Source: Planococcus maritimus
GTDB lineage: Bacteria > Bacillota > Bacilli > Bacillales_A > Planococcaceae
DNA: 64,000 nucleotides
Assembly (NCBI RefSeq): GCF_001592825.1
Contig: NZ_LTZG01000052.1
Coordinates: forward strand, 29,241 to 93,240
Direction: 5' to 3'
The notes beneath the pieces are model-generated. The model was not told the DNA's origin. It saw only the letters and a program-made list of their open reading frames with translations, and ran no database searches. How positions within the stretch are numbered: position 1 is the stretch's first letter; each line of letters opens with the position of its first letter. A program made the translations under genes and the position numbers. Below are positions 60,766 to 64,000 of the stretch, piece by piece.

Positions 60766-61527
60766 TCAGGAATTGAAATAGACGCAAATTCGGCAGTTAT
60801 CCATTTGTTGGATCGGGATGTCCATATCGTAAATTTCCTTCAAGGCATCCGATTGAATGATTTCTTCTGTCAGTCCGTCTTTCACGACGCGGCCATTTTT
60901 CAGCGCGACAATGCGATCTGAATACACGGAAGCAAAATTGATATCGTGAAGAACGATAATGACCGTTTTCCCGAGTTCATCGACCAAACGGCGCAAGATT
61001 TTCATGATTTGCACGGAATGTTTCATATCCAAATTATTGAGTGGCTCATCCAATAAGACATAATTGGTATCTTGCGCAATGACCATCGCGATAAAGGCAC
61101 GCTGGCGCTGGCCGCCGGACAATTCATCCAAATAGGAATGCTGCATGTCCTCGAGGTCCATATAACCGATTGCCTGGTCCACCATTTGCTCGTCTTCTGT
61201 GTTTAATCGCCCTTTGGAATACGGAAAGCGGCCGAAAGAAACCAATTCCCGTATCGTCAAGCGCACATTCATAAAATTCGATTGCTTCAAAATGGACACG
61301 CGCTTTGAGAATTCATTGGACTTCATCGCCTTCGTGTTGGTTTGATCGATCAACACTTCCCCGGTATCGGCATCCAACAGACGGCTGACCATCGACAAAA
61401 GCGTCGATTTCCCCGCTCCGTTCGGCCCGATGAACGATGTAATCTGCCCTCGCCGGATATCGACCGAGACATTTTCCACGACTTGTTTTTTTCCATATAA
61501 TTTCGTCAGTTCACGGACTTGGATCAT
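60766..61527 (-). CDS. yclP: siderophore ABC transporter ATP-binding protein YclP-like
   Basis: A 253-aa ATPase. Walker A GPNGAGKSTLL (about residues 33-43), signature LSGGQRQRAFIAM, Walker B VLLDEPLNNLD and switch His in LHDINFA are present. The C-terminal VYFNS and IPIQQMDN resemble B. subtilis YclP. It should drive petrobactin-type ferric uptake. Its ATG overlaps the yclO stop (ATGA). It is the last gene; the usual yclQ is not found after it. Confidence 0.9.
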   Translation of the reverse strand: MIQVRELTKLYGKKQVVENVSVDIRRGQITSFIGPNGAGKSTLLSMVSRLLDADTGEVLIDQTNTKAMKSNEFSKRVSILKQSNFMNVRLTIRELVSFGRFPYSKGRLNTEDEQMVDQAIGYMDLEDMQHSYLDELSGGQRQRAFIAMVIAQDTNYVLLDEPLNNLDMKHSVQIMKILRRLVDELGKTVIIVLHDINFASVYSDRIVALKNGRVVKDGLTEEIIQSDALKEIYDMDIPIQQMDNCRICVYFNS

Positions 61528-62474
61528 TTAGACCGACTCTCCTTTAATAGCAAATAGATGAAATAGACGCCGCCGATGAAATTGATGATGACACTGAGCG
61601 TCGTGTTGAATGTGAAAATATGTTCGACGACCCATTGTCCGCCGACCAGCGCCACAATACTGATGATGCTCGCACCGGCGATCACAACTGAATGTTTATA
61701 GGATTTGAAAAATTGATAGGATAGATTAGCGACGATCAAGCCGAAAAACGTGATCGGACCGACCAAGGCAGTCGCAATCGCAATCAATACCGCAGAAAGC
61801 ACAAGCATTTTCTTAACGAGCGAATCGTAGCCTACGCCAAGATTCACTGCCGTATCGCGCCCTAAAGACAGCACATCGAGCGACGCATTATGGCGCCAAG
61901 CCAAACCGAGCAAGACAATAATGAAGAGCAGTGAAATCCACACCAAATCAGCATTGACGTTATTGAAACTCGCGAACATCCGATCCTGGACGATCTGGAA
62001 TTCGTTCGGGTCGATCAGTACTTGCAGGAAAGTCGAGACGCTGCCGAAAAACGTACCGAGAATGATGCCGATCAGTAATAGGAAATAAATCGGCTGGTTG
62101 TCTTTCTTGAACAATAATTTATAGAACACTAAAGCGAAGATGACCATGACGGCGATTGACAGCAAGAAGTTCACTTGCTGGTTGATGATCGTGATATGCC
62201 CTGACCCCAGGAAGAATATCAACAATGTCTGCAGCAGCATATACAACGAATCCAAGCCCATGATGCTCGGTGTCAAAATGCGGTTGTGGGTAATGGTCTG
62301 GAATACCACTGTCGCATACGCGATTGCCACACCCGTCAGCACCATCGCGAAGACTTTTACGCCTCGTCTTGGCAGCGCATAATCAAAGCTGCCGTTTAAA
62401 TTATCGAATAAGTACAAGCCGCAGGCCGCTGCGGCAAGCCCAATCAAAATCCACATTTTATGTATGTCACGCAT
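61524..62474 (-). CDS. yclO: iron-siderophore ABC permease YclO-like
   Basis: A 316-aa FecCD-family permease with about nine helices. LGRDTAVNLGVGYDSLVKKMLVLSAVLIAIATALVGPITFFGLIVANLSY is the conserved coupling region. AGGAGG precedes the ATG. It overlaps yclN's end by 8 bp and yclP's start by 4 bp, so the three are one transcript and coupled. Confidence 0.9.
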   Translation of the reverse strand: MRDIHKMWILIGLAAAACGLYLFDNLNGSFDYALPRRGVKVFAMVLTGVAIAYATVVFQTITHNRILTPSIMGLDSLYMLLQTLLIFFLGSGHITIINQQVNFLLSIAVMVIFALVFYKLLFKKDNQPIYFLLLIGIILGTFFGSVSTFLQVLIDPNEFQIVQDRMFASFNNVNADLVWISLLFIIVLLGLAWRHNASLDVLSLGRDTAVNLGVGYDSLVKKMLVLSAVLIAIATALVGPITFFGLIVANLSYQFFKSYKHSVVIAGASIISIVALVGGQWVVEHIFTFNTTLSVIINFIGGVYFIYLLLKESRSK

Positions 62475-63417
62475 ATGCTTTCCTCCTAAATAGCATGATT
62501 AGGAAGATAAAGCTTCCGATAACGCCGACCATCAGGCTGATCGTGATCTCATATGGATAAATCAACACGCGCCCGAGAATGTCACATACCAGCAAGAAAA
62601 TAGCCCCGAGCATCGCCGTATGCGGCAAGGTTTTTTGAAGATGGTCCCCTTTGAAAATCGAGACGATATTCGGAATGATCAAGCCAAGAAATGGGATCAT
62701 GCCGACCGTCAAGACAACAGTCGCCGTGATGAGCGCGACCAAAGTCAAGCCGATGTTGACGACACTGCGGTATTTCAATCCCAGGTTTTTCGAGAAATCC
62801 TCCCCCATGCCTGCAACCGTAAAGCGGTTGGCGTACATATAGGCGATGATGAAAACCGGTACACTGATGTAAAGAAGTTCATAGCTGCCTTTCATGACCA
62901 TCGAGAAATCGCCCTGCAGCCAAGCCGACATGTTTTGGATAACGTCCGCGCGGTAGGCGAAAAATGTGGTGATCGAAGACAGGATATTGCCGAACATCAA
63001 GCCAATAAGCGGAATAAAGATGGCATCTTTGAATTTGACGCGGTTGAGGATTTGCATGAACAAGAACGTGCCGGCGAGTGCGAAGAAGAAAGCCACCGCC
63101 ATTTTTTCGATCATGGACGCGTTCGCAAATAACAGCATGGATACGAGAATCCCGAGGCGTGTCGCATCGAGCGTCCCGGCAGTCGTCGGCGAGACGAATT
63201 TATTGCGGCTCAATTGCTGCATGATGAGCCCAGCCATACTCATGCCTGCTCCCGCAAGTAAAATCGCGACTAAGCGCGGAAAGCGGCTGACGAGGAAGAT
63301 CTGTGTTTCTTCCGATTGAAAATCCAGAAGATCTAGGGGACTGATGCTGCTGACTCCGACAAACAGGGAGATGAGCGATAGAAGGATCAATATGGGTAGT
63401 AGAATACGTTTTTTCAT
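62467..63417 (-). CDS. yclN: iron-siderophore ABC permease YclN-like
   Basis: A 316-aa FecCD permease that matches YclN through most of its length (MAGLIMQQLSRNKFVSPTTAGTLDATRLGI; SWLQGDFSMVMKGSYELLY; GMIPFLGLIIPNIVSIF; C-terminal RRKAYA). ATG 63417 follows AGGGAGCGG; an upstream start lies inside the leader. It heads the operon behind a Fur-box promoter. Confidence 0.92.
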   Translation of the reverse strand: MKKRILLPILILLSLISLFVGVSSISPLDLLDFQSEETQIFLVSRFPRLVAILLAGAGMSMAGLIMQQLSRNKFVSPTTAGTLDATRLGILVSMLLFANASMIEKMAVAFFFALAGTFLFMQILNRVKFKDAIFIPLIGLMFGNILSSITTFFAYRADVIQNMSAWLQGDFSMVMKGSYELLYISVPVFIIAYMYANRFTVAGMGEDFSKNLGLKYRSVVNIGLTLVALITATVVLTVGMIPFLGLIIPNIVSIFKGDHLQKTLPHTAMLGAIFLLVCDILGRVLIYPYEITISLMVGVIGSFIFLIMLFRRKAYA

Positions 63418-63457
63418 GAAATGCCGCTCCCTATCTAGTGCTATTGCCAATTGAGAA

Positions 63458-63472
63458 TGATAATGATTATCA
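63458..63472. promoter_or_regulatory. Fur box of yclNOP
   Basis: TGATAATGATTATCA is a perfect Bacillota Fur box core (TGATAATNATTATCA). It lies in the leader just after the promoter, so Fe-loaded Fur should block transcription. Confidence 0.9.
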
Positions 63473-63489
63473 ATGACTAACTGTTTTTT

Positions 63490-63517
63490 AGTATAGCAGT
63501 ATAAAAAATAGCGTCAA
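63490..63517 (-). promoter_or_regulatory. sigma-A promoter of yclNOP
   Basis: On the minus strand TTGACG (63517-63512) and TATACT (63495-63490) are 16 bp apart, with an extended TGC before the -10. Confidence 0.75.
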
Positions 63518-63607
63518 GGGATAATTGAGAACTATTGTCATTAAGAATGTCAGCGCTTTGAAATGTTCACTTGTTTTTCAAATTTGGTGACCGACTTTTT
63601 GCATCAC

Positions 63608-63925
63608 TTTTGGAGTCGCCGCCCTGCTTTGGGTTGGCCTTTCACAATGAGCCAAGAAGAGCGCTTGTCTCATTGCTTCGGCTCACCCTTAACGCAGGTC
63701 GGCTGAGACATTTCATTGAGTGAAGTGTGTTTAGCCAGATCTGCTTCTTTAGGCGTTTCCGGCTAGTTGGGGAATCACTTCCTGGGTTGGAGGGTGAGTG
63801 CGACGAGGGATTTGGCTTCATTTTTGGAGTCGCCGCCCTGCTTTGGGTTGGCCTTTCACAATGAGCCAAGAAGAGCGCTTGTCTCATTGTTTCGGCTCAC
63901 CCTTGACGCTGGGCGGCTGGGAGTG
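63608..63925. repeat. ~214-bp tandem intergenic repeat, 1.5 units, opposite orientation
   Basis: TTTGGAGTCGCCGCCCTGC starts both copies; the shared core begins at 63611 and recurs at 63825, a period of 214. GCCTTTCACAATGAGCCAAG and the CTTCGGCTC arm follow. Its reverse complement aligns with 8749-9254 (same period, same GAGCC/GGCTC hairpin). About 75 bp after it the window ends. Confidence 0.78.
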
Positions 63926-64000
63926 GTAAGTCAACACAAAATCAAACAACTTTTTTAAGGGAAGACAGCCGGTAAGCAACCGGACTGAGGTAGCCTAACG

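Noticed and set aside
63950..64000. GGGAAGACAGCCGGT...CCGG pattern at the window end, recalling part of a cobalamin-type riboswitch
   Set aside because: Only about 50 bases are present, the other riboswitch parts are missing, and the sequence is cut by the window edge.
1..64000. CRISPR, prophage, transposase, tRNA or rRNA genes
   Set aside because: No short regular repeat-spacer array, integrase/transposase motif or tRNA/rRNA signature was found on either strand.

Overview
The window looks like a chromosomal segment of a moderate-GC Gram-positive of the Bacillota, most probably Planococcus or a close Planococcaceae relative. The basis is strong AGGAGG-type ribosome sites, B. subtilis-like orthologues (MntR, YclNOP, NiaP, CvfB, P-II/Amt with TnrA/GlnR boxes), a tryptophan T-box leader, sigma-B-type promoters and lipobox lipoproteins. 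The genus is an inference; no rRNA or tRNA gene lies in the window. About 70 protein genes are listed. I see no prophage, IS element, CRISPR array or rRNA/tRNA gene.

Layout. 0-9 kb: XRE/TPR regulator, amino-acid-oxidase-like flavoprotein, metallo-beta-lactamase-fold hydrolase, a probable sigma-B-driven sucrose-phosphate-synthase-like glycosyltransferase plus HAD phosphatase pair, a squalene/phytoene-synthase homologue and cardiolipin synthase. 8.5-9.3 kb: a gene-free block of repeats. 9-24 kb: housekeeping and accessory genes, including a VanY-type carboxypeptidase, two MFS exporters, YidC, an AraC regulator, a lipid kinase, several GNAT acetyltransferases, an MhqR-box dioxygenase, CvfB, MntR, and very small proteins (37, 32 and 51 aa; two have sigma-B-type promoters). 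24-32 kb: cadC-cadA, UspA, paired fluoride channels, a penicillin-acylase-family hydrolase, and a K+/H+ antiporter gene broken by a 26-bp tandem duplication. 32-41 kb: murB, yceI, a Rieske flavoprotein, azoreductase, DsbA-like protein, Mn-pyrophosphatase, arsB-arsR, DJ-1/PfpI protein. 41-47 kb: trpD-trpC-trpF::trpB-trpA under a T-box leader, with trpF and trpB in one reading frame and no trpE; a 3-methyladenine glycosylase follows. 47-57 kb: a thiolase/SDR/acyl-CoA dehydrogenase operon, an osmoprotectant ABC transporter, NiaP, DUF4003 and ZupT. 57-64 kb: a Cys-free uracil-DNA-glycosylase-like protein, glnK-amtB, a PAP2 phosphatase, and Fur-box-controlled yclNOP without yclQ.

How they work together. 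Four themes recur: general and osmotic stress (sigma-B promoters, compatible-solute genes, osmoprotectant uptake, cardiolipin synthase), metal and oxyanion control (MntR, CadCA, ArsRB, ZupT, Fur-YclNOP, CrcB), quinone/electrophile response (dioxygenase and azoreductase with MhqR-type operators), and nitrogen/amino-acid supply (Trp T-box operon, TnrA/GlnR-controlled glnK-amtB).

The least explained content is intergenic. There are several dispersed structured repeats: a ~65-bp two-hairpin unit with different but still complementary stems (35284-35475 and 59802-59869), a ~215-bp tandem unit at 8749-9254 and, on the other strand, at 63608-63925, and a ~105-bp element at 1410-1511 and 59661-59768.
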